DNA of 7,334 nt from an uncultured Eubacteriales bacterium (GTDB taxonomy: Bacteria; Bacillota; Clostridia; Oscillospirales; CAG-272). Both the position numbers and the translations under genes were made by a program. The stretch is from contig CABPZV010000101.1 in the NCBI GenBank assembly GCA_902462015.1, positions 1-7,334 of the forward strand. The letters run 5' to 3'. The first letter of the stretch is position 1. Each line of letters starts with the position of its first letter. Positions 1 to 6,094 of this stretch are shown piece after piece. The notes below the pieces were generated by a model. That model was not told the DNA's origin and made no database searches. It saw only the letters and a program-made list of their open reading frames with translations.

Positions 1-52
1 ACAAAGTCAATACAAACTTTCTTTTTACATCCACTTTTCAGCTTGTTAATAC

Positions 53-81
53 TTGAAATTATGACACAGAAGTGCTATAAT
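53..81 (+). promoter_or_regulatory. sigma-A promoter for the HIT / dockerin-protein transcript
   Basis: A -35 box TTGAAA (53-58) and a perfect -10 box TATAAT (76-81) are separated by exactly 17 bp. A TG at 73-74 adds an extended -10 element (TGnTATAAT). Transcription would begin near 88, giving a short leader before the ribosome site at 111-116. It is the best vegetative promoter in the window. No operator-like repeat is visible around it. Confidence 0.75.
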
Positions 82-122
82 TATTATTGAAATATAAATA
101 AAAACCCGGAAAGGAGCAATTG

Positions 123-467
123 TTGGATATGGATTGCATTTTTTGTGAAATTATTAAAGGAAACATACCGTCAAAAAAACTATATGAGGATGATAATATT
201 TTTTCATTTTATGATATTAATCCGCAGGCACCGGTGCATGTACTGGTAATTCCTAAAATGCATATTGCATGCACGGACGAAATTACCTCAGATAACAGTC
301 GAATTGCCGCGTATATTTTTGAAAAGATTCCTGAGCTTGCCAAAATGGCCGGAATAACAAACGGGTACCGTGTGATTACAAACTGCGGCGACGACGCCTG
401 CCAGAGTGTCAAACATCTTCATTTTCATATTCTCGGCGGAACAAAAATGCCGGAAAAAATGTGCTGA
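123..467 (+). CDS. HIT family (histidine triad) nucleotide-binding protein
   Basis: This is a small cytosolic HIT protein of the HINT branch, which typically hydrolyses purine nucleotide phosphoramidates; its physiological substrate is unknown. The N-terminus carries the family CIFC pair (a zinc site in many members) followed by an EIIKGNIPSKK-like stretch. The H-x-H-x-H triad (HLHFH) lies about 13 residues from the C-terminus, followed by the usual LGG. Full length is about 113 residues, normal for HINT. Where most relatives have Gly-Gln-x-Val before the triad this protein has Cys-Gln-Ser-Val, a mild oddity. The start is ambiguous: GGAG (113-116) is 6 nt from TTG at 123 but 12 nt from ATG at 129, where the familiar M-D-C-I-F-C begins. 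TTG at 120 is too close. The next gene starts 52 bp downstream with no terminator between, so the two are probably co-transcribed. Confidence 0.93.
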   Translation: MDMDCIFCEIIKGNIPSKKLYEDDNIFSFYDINPQAPVHVLVIPKMHIACTDEITSDNSRIAAYIFEKIPELAKMAGITNGYRVITNCGDDACQSVKHLHFHILGGTKMPEKMC

Positions 468-518
468 GAAAAATGGCGGCAGTTATTCAAAGAATCACCG
501 GAAAGGAAAGCTTCGGTC

Positions 519-2615
519 ATGAAATTTAAAGCGGTAAAAAGAATTTTGGCTCTATCTGCAGCTTCTGTTACAGTTTTATCGTCAGCTTTGTCCTGCATCA
601 TTTTCTGCGGCACAGCAGTTAAAGTTTCCGCCGCGGGAAATCCCATGGCTGTTTCAGGGACTTATCCAGAGACCACAGAGCTGTACAGCGGGGTTAATTA
701 CAGTTATTATTCGCTTTCCGGCGATTCAAAATACGGCGCAAAGGATTTCAGTGTAGTTGAATTTGATCTTGCTCAGCGTGACCTCTATCTTGACATACAA
801 ATGGCCGGGCAATATGCCGGTGAAAAAGCCGGGACAACGGAAATCATCAATAAGTTTAACAGGATTAACTCAGGCAATAAAACTGCGGTTGCCGCAGTAA
901 ATGCTGATCTTTGGATGACAGAAAGCTGCCATGCGAGAGATAATGACATTATATATAACGGCATCCATTATGAGAAAAACATGAAAAATCCGGTACACCT
1001 GCCACGAGGCTTCAACGTATCCAACGGAGAGATAATCTCCTCCGCATATGTTGAGCAGGAAACGCCATATGAGGATGACTCCTACACCTTCGGAATTACC
1101 AGCGATTACATTCCCTTTCTTGCCAAGCCAGGCACAAATGTAACGGTAAAAAATGAAACTCTCTCCTCCGAATTTACTACCAATGCTATAAATCGCCTTC
1201 CTGCTATGGATGCAATTGTAATGTATACCGACAAGGGGTGCCTGAATAATTATGCACTCGACGACGCATATGAAGTTGTAATAGATTTTGATTTCGATTA
1301 TAAAATTCAGCACGGAGCTGAAATAACAGGAAAGGTTACAGGGATATATTTCCCGGATAAAGAAGAAAATCCGGTCATGTGTGAAAACCGTATTATTCTG
1401 ACAGCGCGCGGTGATTCGAAGACCGGTAACCTGAGCGGATATTCCATAGGGGACAAGATTACCGTTAGCATCGAGACATACGACAAGCTTGGAAAACATA
1501 CAGACTATGTTCAGAATATGATAACGGGTACCGGAGGACAAATTCCCCTTGTAATCGACGGAAAATGCTGTACAGAATTGACCTCCTCTTTTACAGGAAC
1601 ATATGCCGCGTCGATTATCGGATATACCGAGACCGGCTCGGTTATGATGCTTACTCTTGACAGTGCGGTTTCACAGTCCTCCTCAAAAAATTTCAAAATT
1701 AGTCAGATGCCGGAGCTTTGCAAAGAGCTTGGACTCTATTGCGCTCTTCTTCTTAACAGCGGAAGTCCAGCCACGATGGTTACTCTCGACGGAGATGATT
1801 ATAAGCTTCAGTGTACACCGCCGGGAAATGGCTTGGAATATAATATAATATGCGCGGCTGTATTGTCATATGGCCCTAATCGCGGAGCACAGGGTACAAT
1901 TCCTCCCGTCAGTGCTGAATCTGAAATTCTCTCAAGTATAATTTTCAGCTCTCCGGAACAGCTGAAATATATTGGTGAAGCAAATAATGCAAGTGCAGAA
2001 TATGATTTATCGGAAAATGCGATAAAGCTCACTGCATTGTCTGACGATAATCCATATATAAATATAATGTATAACTACGGCAGCGAATCACTTTACGCAG
2101 ATGAGTATAAATATATTGTTATAACATATAAAAACCCGGATACGAACTCAGAAAAGGCCGTTAAAGGAACGCTTTACCCCTGCTGCGGAGATGTCAAAAA
2201 TCCGGAGAACAACAAAAACGTCAGCATTTCCCTGCCAAAAAGCAGTAAATATAAATGCTCAACCGTAAAGCTTGACGGATTGTCATATTGGGGCGGAACA
2301 ATAAATAATATAAGATTTGACTTTTTTAACGATTCTGCTCCGGGGGATTCGATTTACATAAGATCCATCATACTTTGCAGAACAGAGGAAGAAAGGCGCC
2401 GGGTTATAAAGGAACAGCTTGACGGGGATATTCCGGGTGATTTAACTGGTGACGGAAAGGTAAACAGCAAGGATATTATCCGGCTTATGAAATATATTGC
2501 AAACGGAGAAACCGATATTGATGGAGCAGATTTAAACGGCGATACAAAAACCGACAGTAAGGATATTATAAGATTAATGAAATACATCTCAGGACAGGAT
2601 GTACAGCTGTTCTGA
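519..2615 (+). CDS. Secreted NAGPA-like (phosphodiester glycosidase domain) protein with C-terminal type I dockerin
   Basis: This is a 698-residue exported protein. Residues 1-38 are a signal peptide (KFKAVKR, then a hydrophobic core, with likely cleavage after VSA). Residues about 50-450 follow the order of the phosphodiester glycosidase domain (DUF2233/NAGPA): VNA near 127, G-T-G-G-x-x-P-L-V-x-D-G at 338-348, then a segment ending in G368, and a final hydrophobic strand near 443-449. Several signature residues appear changed: N-S-G-S at 413-416 replaces D-G-G-G/S, and no Arg is seen at the usual R-x-A-x-G or G-E-R-P-V positions. Catalysis is therefore doubtful. Residues about 475-625 look like a beta-sandwich, possibly carbohydrate-binding. 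Residues 636-698 are a type I dockerin with two F-hand calcium repeats starting at D641 and D671, which would dock the protein to a scaffoldin cohesin outside the cell. The ATG has GAAAGGAA (501-508) about 10 nt upstream. The domain call is by eye; the dockerin is certain, the glycosidase fold probable. Confidence 0.85.
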   Translation: MKFKAVKRILALSAASVTVLSSALSCIIFCGTAVKVSAAGNPMAVSGTYPETTELYSGVNYSYYSLSGDSKYGAKDFSVVEFDLAQRDLYLDIQMAGQYAGEKAGTTEIINKFNRINSGNKTAVAAVNADLWMTESCHARDNDIIYNGIHYEKNMKNPVHLPRGFNVSNGEIISSAYVEQETPYEDDSYTFGITSDYIPFLAKPGTNVTVKNETLSSEFTTNAINRLPAMDAIVMYTDKGCLNNYALDDAYEVVIDFDFDYKIQHGAEITGKVTGIYFPDKEENPVMCENRIILTARGDSKTGNLSGYSIGDKITVSIETYDKLGKHTDYVQNMITGTGGQIPLVIDGKCCTELTSSFTGTYAASIIGYTETGSVMMLTLDSAVSQSSSKNFKISQMPELCKELGLYCALLLNSGSPATMVTLDGDDYKLQCTPPGNGLEYNIICAAVLSYGPNRGAQGTIPPVSAESEILSSIIFSSPEQLKYIGEANNASAEYDLSENAIKLTALSDDNPYINIMYNYGSESLYADEYKYIVITYKNPDTNSEKAVKGTLYPCCGDVKNPENNKNVSISLPKSSKYKCSTVKLDGLSYWGGTINNIRFDFFNDSAPGDSIYIRSIILCRTEEERRRVIKEQLDGDIPGDLTGDGKVNSKDIIRLMKYIANGETDIDGADLNGDTKTDSKDIIRLMKYISGQDVQLF
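2424..2612 (+). other. Type I dockerin module (coding segment within the NAGPA-like gene)
   Basis: This segment encodes two 20-22 residue repeats, each a calcium loop followed by a helix. The loops read D-L-T-G-D-G-K-V-N-S-K-D and D-L-N-G-D-T-K-T-D-S-K-D, with ligands at positions 1, 3, 5, 9 and 12. Thr replaces the usual Asn/Asp at position 3 of the first loop. Both are followed by the identical helix IIRLMKYI. The cohesin-recognition pair at positions 10-11 is Ser-Lys in both repeats. Such near-symmetry is known to allow dual-mode cohesin binding in other dockerins. The presence of this module implies that the host encodes scaffoldins elsewhere. Confidence 0.93.
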
Positions 2616-2657
2616 TCGGTAACTAAACGTAATTGCATTGAAATAACATATTATGTA

Positions 2658-2696
2658 AAAGGGAGCTGCAGAAAAAACTATGCTGCAGCTCCCTTT
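2658..2696. terminator. Bidirectional hairpin terminator between convergent genes
   Basis: A perfect 11-bp stem GGGAGCTGCAG / CTGCAGCTCCC (2661-2671 with 2683-2693) has an 11-nt A-rich loop. Flanking AAA/TTT extends it to 14 bp. On the plus strand the T-run is short (TTT at 2694-2696). On the minus strand the stem is followed by TTTT. It lies 45 bp after the dockerin gene and about 170 bp past the convergent YitT-family gene, so it could end transcripts from both sides. Confidence 0.75.
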
Positions 2697-2864
2697 GCAA
2701 TTATGCTCCTGATGTTTAATCGAAGCACAGCCTAATAAATCGTCCTCTGTTATGTCGACTGATTATTGAGAAGTTCTTCTTCTAATACAAAAAGGCGGTT
2801 TTGCTCCCTGCAAGTCAGCGGGCCAGACATTAAAATATGAGTTGCTTTTTTGCCGACTCTGCCT

Positions 2865-3731
2865 TTACTTTATAATTTCATTCTTGAATTTGCCTATAAC
2901 TTCTGTTGTGGATTGAATATTTATAAAAGCTTCCGGGTCCGCCTCCGTTATAGCGTCACGAAGAAGAAAAAGGTCATACTGAGATATAACGCTTATTACA
3001 AGGCTAATCGGACTGTCAGTGTAGCCGCCATATACATTTTCAAAATAAGATACGCCATGAATACTCTTTCTTCTCAGAACTTCAGTAACCTTTTCCCGTT
3101 CTCTTGTAAAAATAGAAATGGTAACTTTGTTTTGCTGTATATAAAAAGTATTAAGCAGTTTGTTGTTTACAAAAATTGCAATGAGACTGTAAAGAGCGGG
3201 CTCAAGTCCGTAAATGAGTCCAACGGCAAGTGCAATACAGCCGTTCAAAATGAGACTTATATGTCCTACAGTCTGACCGTTTTTCTTTCTTATAAAAAAG
3301 ATTATAAAGTCAACACCTCCGGTTGAAAAGCCGGCACGGAAACAAAGTCCAGTACCAAATCCGATGATTAGTCCACCGAAAATCGCTGCAAGAATAGGTT
3401 CGCTCGTTAATGCAATTTCCGGAGTCAAGCTTATGGCAAGAGACGAGGCTCCAATCGAAACGAAAGAAAAAGCGGTAAATTTTTTTCCAAGATATATAAA
3501 AGCAGCAATTGCAAGAGGAAGATTGAAGATAAGAATCCACGCCCACGTCGGGACTGCTTTGCCAAAAAGATTCATTGTAATTCCGGACAAAAGCTGTGAA
3601 AGACCGGTTATCCCTCCTGTATAGAGCTTATTCGGCGTAAGGAAAAAGTTGATACCGATGCCTGCGCACAAACCGTAAACAATTGCATAAAGTGTTTTTT
3701 TTAAATTAACTGATAAAGTCTGCATATTCAT
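2865..3731 (-). CDS. YitT family membrane protein (DUF161/YitT membrane domain + DUF2179)
   Basis: This integral membrane protein has no firmly assigned role; families of this type are common in Firmicutes and often present as several paralogues. With the chosen start it is 288 residues, typical for the family. About the first 195 residues form several transmembrane helices with family motifs: N-F-F-L-T-P-N...G-G-I-T-G-L near the N-terminus, and C-F-R-A-G-F-S-T-G-G-V-D followed by a GLEPALYSLIAIFV-like helix. The remaining soluble C-terminal domain is DUF2179, with the Y-G-G-Y-T turn and A-D-P-E-A-F-I-N segment. ATG at 3731 is preferred because GGAG (3746-3743) is 11 nt upstream. A longer frame opening at GTG 3743 would overlap that ribosome site. 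The gene converges on the dockerin gene and diverges from the deacetylase pair. No close terminator other than the shared hairpin was seen. Confidence 0.93.
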   Translation of the reverse strand: MNMQTLSVNLKKTLYAIVYGLCAGIGINFFLTPNKLYTGGITGLSQLLSGITMNLFGKAVPTWAWILIFNLPLAIAAFIYLGKKFTAFSFVSIGASSLAISLTPEIALTSEPILAAIFGGLIIGFGTGLCFRAGFSTGGVDFIIFFIRKKNGQTVGHISLILNGCIALAVGLIYGLEPALYSLIAIFVNNKLLNTFYIQQNKVTISIFTREREKVTEVLRRKSIHGVSYFENVYGGYTDSPISLVISVISQYDLFLLRDAITEADPEAFINIQSTTEVIGKFKNEIIK

Positions 3732-3989
3732 ACATGTCACCACTCCAATAAGTTTGCTAATTAAATATCTGATTTACCGACAGTCACTAAAAAATATTAA
3801 ATAAGAGAAAAAGCACATCACATTTGCTTTTAATTATAATCAAAATATTTAACATCTCAGACAACAAATTATTATCAATATAAATAATTTATTTAAAAAT
3901 AAAATTACATTTTTTTAAAGCATCCTGAAGTTTTACGATTTCTGCCGATATGCCCGATAACACAAGAGCAATACCGTTTATTTTTAGAT

Positions 3990-4019
3990 TTGACACAATA
4001 TTTTTGTTTGGAATATATC
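3990..4019 (+). promoter_or_regulatory. Candidate sigma-A promoter upstream of the deacetylase pair
   Basis: A perfect TTGACA (3990-3995) is followed after 18 bp by TATATC (4014-4019), a 4/6 match to the -10 consensus. It would produce a leader of about 90 nt before the PdaA-like gene. The -10 is weak, so the assignment is tentative, and it competes with the forespore-type candidate that overlaps it. Confidence 0.35.
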
Positions 4020-4042
4020 TCAGTTTATGGCTTTCATAATTA
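4010..4042 (+). promoter_or_regulatory. Candidate sigma-F/sigma-G (forespore) promoter for the PdaA-like gene
   Basis: GGAATA (4010-4015) and CATAATTA (4035-4042) resemble the forespore consensus (G-n-ATA at -35, CATnnTA at -10), but with a spacer of 19 bp, slightly longer than usual. In Bacillus subtilis pdaA is transcribed by sigma-G, which makes such a site plausible. Position and sequence are seen; the sigma assignment is inferred. Confidence 0.3.
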
Positions 4043-4115
4043 CAAAAATGATGTGAAGAATATTAATTGATGTCATTAAAATATATGCACATCAATTAAA
4101 AAAGAAAAGAGGGAT

Positions 4116-4964
4116 ATGCTATTGATAAGAAATAAAACAAAAAAGAGTATATTTTCCGCAATTGTAATCTCATTTTCGATTATTATAACCGGTGTCGCCG
4201 GAGTATATGCTACCGGCCGGCGTCTTCTGCCATCCGGCGTTAATGTGACCCACACTGAAACTACTCCGTATAACTGGTACTTTACTCCAAACAATACCGG
4301 AACAGCTCCGCTTTTAGATGCAAATCTCAAATTTACCGAAAATTACAGTTCATTTTATTATGACAAATCGGCAGACGAAAATGATAAGGTTATATATCTA
4401 ACCTTTGATGCAGGATATGAAAACGGAAATGTCGAAAAAATTCTTGATACACTTGACTCTCACGGAGCAAAAGGCGCATTTTTTGTTCTTGACAATCTGA
4501 TATTGCGTAATACAGAGCTTGTAAAACGTATGGCCGAAAATGGTCACGCCGTATGCAATCATACCTGTAAGCATAAGGATATGACAAAGTGTTCATCATA
4601 TGATGAATTTTCGTCAGAGCTTACTAAGCTGGAGGATATATTTCGTGAAAATACCGGCTGTGAACTGACAAAATGTTATCGTCCTCCTGAGGGAAAATTC
4701 AGCGAGCAGAATCTTAAATGGGCACAGGACATGGGGTATTCCACCATTTTCTGGAGCTTTGCATATGCTGACTGGGATAACAATAAGCAGCCTGATCCCG
4801 ACGCCGCGATAAAAAAGATACTTGACCATACTCATAACGGAATGATCATTCTTCTTCATCCGACGTCTGCAACAAATGCAGAAATACTTGATAATCTTCT
4901 CACCGAATGGGAAAATGCCGGATATAGATTCGGTACGATGGAAGAACTGATTGCCCATGCTTAA
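4116..4964 (+). CDS. pdaA: PdaA-like delta-lactam-biosynthetic polysaccharide deacetylase (CE4/NodB)
   Basis: Proteins of this type N-deacetylate muramic acid in spore peptidoglycan after an amidase such as CwlD removes the peptide, leading to the muramic delta-lactam recognised by germination lytic enzymes. The 282-residue product begins with a basic stretch and a membrane/signal segment (about 11-32), so it should act outside the membrane. NodB motifs are present in order: T-F-D-A-G-Y-E-N-G (D98; Ala at the second Asp position is normal in PdaA), H149-x3-H153, R-P-P-E-G (189-193), A-D-W-D (218-221) and L-L-H-P (H248) followed by S-x-x-N-A. The P-Y-N-W-Y-F segment (51-56) before the domain is also PdaA-like. 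AGAGGG (4108-4113) is only 2 nt from ATG 4116 but 8 nt from in-frame TTG 4122, so TTG may be the true start. The next deacetylase gene overlaps its end. Confidence 0.9.
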   Translation: MLLIRNKTKKSIFSAIVISFSIIITGVAGVYATGRRLLPSGVNVTHTETTPYNWYFTPNNTGTAPLLDANLKFTENYSSFYYDKSADENDKVIYLTFDAGYENGNVEKILDTLDSHGAKGAFFVLDNLILRNTELVKRMAENGHAVCNHTCKHKDMTKCSSYDEFSSELTKLEDIFRENTGCELTKCYRPPEGKFSEQNLKWAQDMGYSTIFWSFAYADWDNNKQPDPDAAIKKILDHTHNGMIILLHPTSATNAEILDNLLTEWENAGYRFGTMEELIAHA

Positions 4965-5706
4965 GAGGATTACTTCTTTTACTCTTTTTATGATAATTAC
5001 GTTCTCACTGACTCAGAATATTTATTCGGCCGCATCAGATACGGAATGTTCTGTGCCGGTAAGTCCGTATGGAGTAAAAGCGGCAAGCGGACAGCGTGAA
5101 GGAATTGTAAACGACAGACAGAAGAGGATAGCACTGACCTTTGACGACGGACCGCACAGCAAATATACGGCGGAAATTCTCGATCTTCTAAAAGAATATC
5201 ATGTTCATGCCACATTTTTTGTTGTAGGAAGTAACGTCAGAACCTATCCTGACCTTGTAATCCGTGAAATATCCGAGGGACATGAAGTTGGAAATCATAC
5301 CGACACGCATCCTTGTGCAGTTAATAAGCTCGACAAAACATCTCTAATTAAAGAGCTGACAGACGCGGAAAATGCAATTTATGAGGTCAGTGATTACCGT
5401 CCTCACCTTTTTCGTCCTCCGGGTGGGCTGCGTTCCAACCTTATAACAGAACTTGCTGACGAAATGGATTACAGTATCGTTCTTTGGAGTATTGACACTT
5501 TAGACTGGAGCAAAAACACAGATGTAAATTACGTCCTGAAGACAGTAAGAAAAAATATAAAGGACGGAGCGATTATACTTTGTCACGATTATGTCGTAAG
5601 AAATAAAAGTGTAACCGTTGAAGCTCTGAAAATCCTTATTCCAGAGCTCATCTCGCAGGGATATGAGTTTGTTCTTGCTTCTGAGCTTATAGCCGAATCA
5701 AAATAA
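4951..5706 (+). CDS. Secreted polysaccharide deacetylase (CE4/NodB domain)
   Basis: This 251-residue protein has an N-terminal signal or anchor segment (hydrophobic about 8-27), a short linker, and a complete NodB domain from about residue 58. All canonical CE4 motifs are intact: T-F-D-D-G-P-H-S (D65, D66), H116-x3-H120 in H-T-D-T-H-P, R-P-P-G-G (155-159), D-T-L-D-W-S (182-187) and L-C-H-D (H212, D213). It is therefore expected to be an active metal-dependent N-deacetylase of peptidoglycan or another N-acetylglucosamine polymer in the cell envelope. It resembles PdaB/chitin-deacetylase-type proteins more than PdaA, but motifs alone do not settle the substrate. TTG 4951 has GGAAG (4940-4944) 6 nt upstream; ATG 4957 is 12 nt away. 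Either way the start lies inside the preceding gene (8-14 nt overlap), implying one transcript and translational coupling. A strong terminator follows. Confidence 0.92.
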   Translation: MPMLKRITSFTLFMIITFSLTQNIYSAASDTECSVPVSPYGVKAASGQREGIVNDRQKRIALTFDDGPHSKYTAEILDLLKEYHVHATFFVVGSNVRTYPDLVIREISEGHEVGNHTDTHPCAVNKLDKTSLIKELTDAENAIYEVSDYRPHLFRPPGGLRSNLITELADEMDYSIVLWSIDTLDWSKNTDVNYVLKTVRKNIKDGAIILCHDYVVRNKSVTVEALKILIPELISQGYEFVLASELIAESK

Positions 5707-5714
5707 ACTCCGCT

Positions 5715-5748
5715 AAAGATGAGAGATCTTAAAGTCTCTCATCTTTTT
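5715..5748 (+). terminator. Rho-independent terminator after the deacetylase pair
   Basis: A perfect 12-bp stem AAAGATGAGAGA (5715-5726) / TCTCTCATCTTT (5735-5746) has an 8-nt loop and runs into TTTTT (5744-5748). It starts 9 nt after the stop codon of the second deacetylase and insulates the cotJ operon from read-through. Confidence 0.9.
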
Positions 5749-5770
5749 ATGTCAAGACATCTTATAACTG

Positions 5771-5778
5771 CATAATAT
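5771..5778 (+). promoter_or_regulatory. Possible mother-cell-type -10 element of the cotJ operon
   Basis: CATAATAT partly matches the sigma-E -10 (CATACAnT) and fully matches the sigma-K -10 pattern (CATAnnnT). The cotJ operon is sigma-E controlled in Bacillus subtilis, so a mother-cell promoter is expected between the terminator and cotJA. I could not find a persuasive -35 at the right distance, so this is tentative. Confidence 0.22.
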
Positions 5779-5786
5779 AACATTGA

Positions 5787-5809
5787 GGTATGGGTTAAAC
5801 TGCCGTACC
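5787..5809 (+). promoter_or_regulatory. Inverted repeat in the cotJ leader
   Basis: GGTATGG (5787-5793) faces CCGTACC (5803-5809) across 9 nt, with one T-G wobble. It lies between the presumed promoter and the ribosome site (AAGGGG, 5829-5834). It could be a leader hairpin or a dyad operator; it has no T-run and so is not a terminator. Seven base pairs in this setting could be chance. Confidence 0.25.
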
Positions 5810-5845
5810 AAAAAGATAAAATAAAATTAAGGGGAATTTCTCAAA

Positions 5846-6094
5846 ATGGATAAACAAATCGTCGGCGGAGCTGCTTCATGCGGTGCCGTATGTACAAATG
5901 ATGCCGAGGTCAAGGTGTATCCGTCGCTTGCAATGGTATATATTCCGCAGCAGCGCTTCAGAGATCTGTATGACCATGACATCGGTCTATGCCGCGGTAC
6001 GATTTTCCGCGAGCTTGATAAACCTTTTACAATGCGCCGGACGCCGTCAGTTCCAGGCTATTATAATATGAACGGATGTGATCGGAGAAAATGA
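5846..6094 (+). CDS. cotJA: Spore coat associated protein CotJA
   Basis: CotJA is a small inner spore-coat protein made in the mother cell and encoded with CotJB and CotJC, with which it is co-assembled. The 82-residue product has the family core: S-L-A-M-V-Y-I-P-Q-Q at about residues 27-36, then F-R-D-L-Y-D, and G-T-I-F-x-E-L-D-K-P-F at about 51-61. Its length matches the Bacillus subtilis protein. ATG 5846 is preceded by AAGGGG (5829-5834) with about 11 nt spacing. Its TGA overlaps the cotJB start in ATGA (6091-6094), a sign of translational coupling. A Cys-containing N-terminus and a basic tail (C-D-R-R-K) are seen but have no known role. Confidence 0.87.
   Translation: MDKQIVGGAASCGAVCTNDAEVKVYPSLAMVYIPQQRFRDLYDHDIGLCRGTIFRELDKPFTMRRTPSVPGYYNMNGCDRRK

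Larger units (their letters stand above)
3889..4062 (-). pseudogene. Possible decayed gene remnant (57-codon open stretch without a good start)
   Basis: The minus strand is open for 57 codons between stops. Its middle reads like protein: S-H-K-L-R-Y-I-P-N-K-N-I-V-S-N-L-K-I-N-G, then S-A-E-I-V-K-L-Q-D-A-L-K-K-C, which would form an amphipathic helix. There is no ATG. The only plausible start, GTG at 3996, would give 35 residues and has no ribosome site upstream. I do not recognise a family. It could be the tail of a decayed gene, or chance in AT-rich DNA. Confidence 0.2.
3732..4115. other. AT-rich 384-bp divergent intergenic region
   Basis: This gap separates the minus-strand YitT-family gene from the plus-strand deacetylase pair and should hold both promoters. 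TATAAT occurs on both strands around 3833-3840 (sequence ATTATAAT), but no convincing -35 partner for the YitT-family gene was found. Plus-strand promoter candidates lie at 3990-4019 and 4010-4042. The part from about 3840 to 3900 is almost pure A/T. From 3889 to 4062 the minus strand is open and reads like protein, as listed separately. No tRNA, riboswitch or CRISPR-like pattern was recognised. Confidence 0.6.

Noticed and set aside
425..518. Frameshifted continuation of the HIT gene past its TGA
   Set aside because: The shifted frame stays open to a TAA just after 519, but the HIT protein already has its full family length and a normal end after the histidine triad, so no frameshift is needed.
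870..1541. Long minus-strand open frame (223 codons) inside the NAGPA-dockerin gene
   Set aside because: It is antisense to a gene with clear domains, and its translation shows no family pattern; it is a shadow of the real reading frame.
2700..2864. Minus-strand fragments such as V-D-I-T-E-D-D-L-L-G-C-A-S-I downstream of the YitT-family gene
   Set aside because: They are short, broken by stops in every frame and have no start or ribosome site. They may be chance; no homologue could be named.
2775..2864. A closer terminator for the YitT-family gene
   Set aside because: Several GC-rich patches precede T-runs on the minus strand, but none forms a stem of more than about 5 bp next to the T-run.
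2850..3326. Plus-strand open frame of 158 codons over the YitT-family gene
   Set aside because: Antisense to a well-recognised membrane protein; its translation is rich in Lys/Asn/Tyr with no motif.
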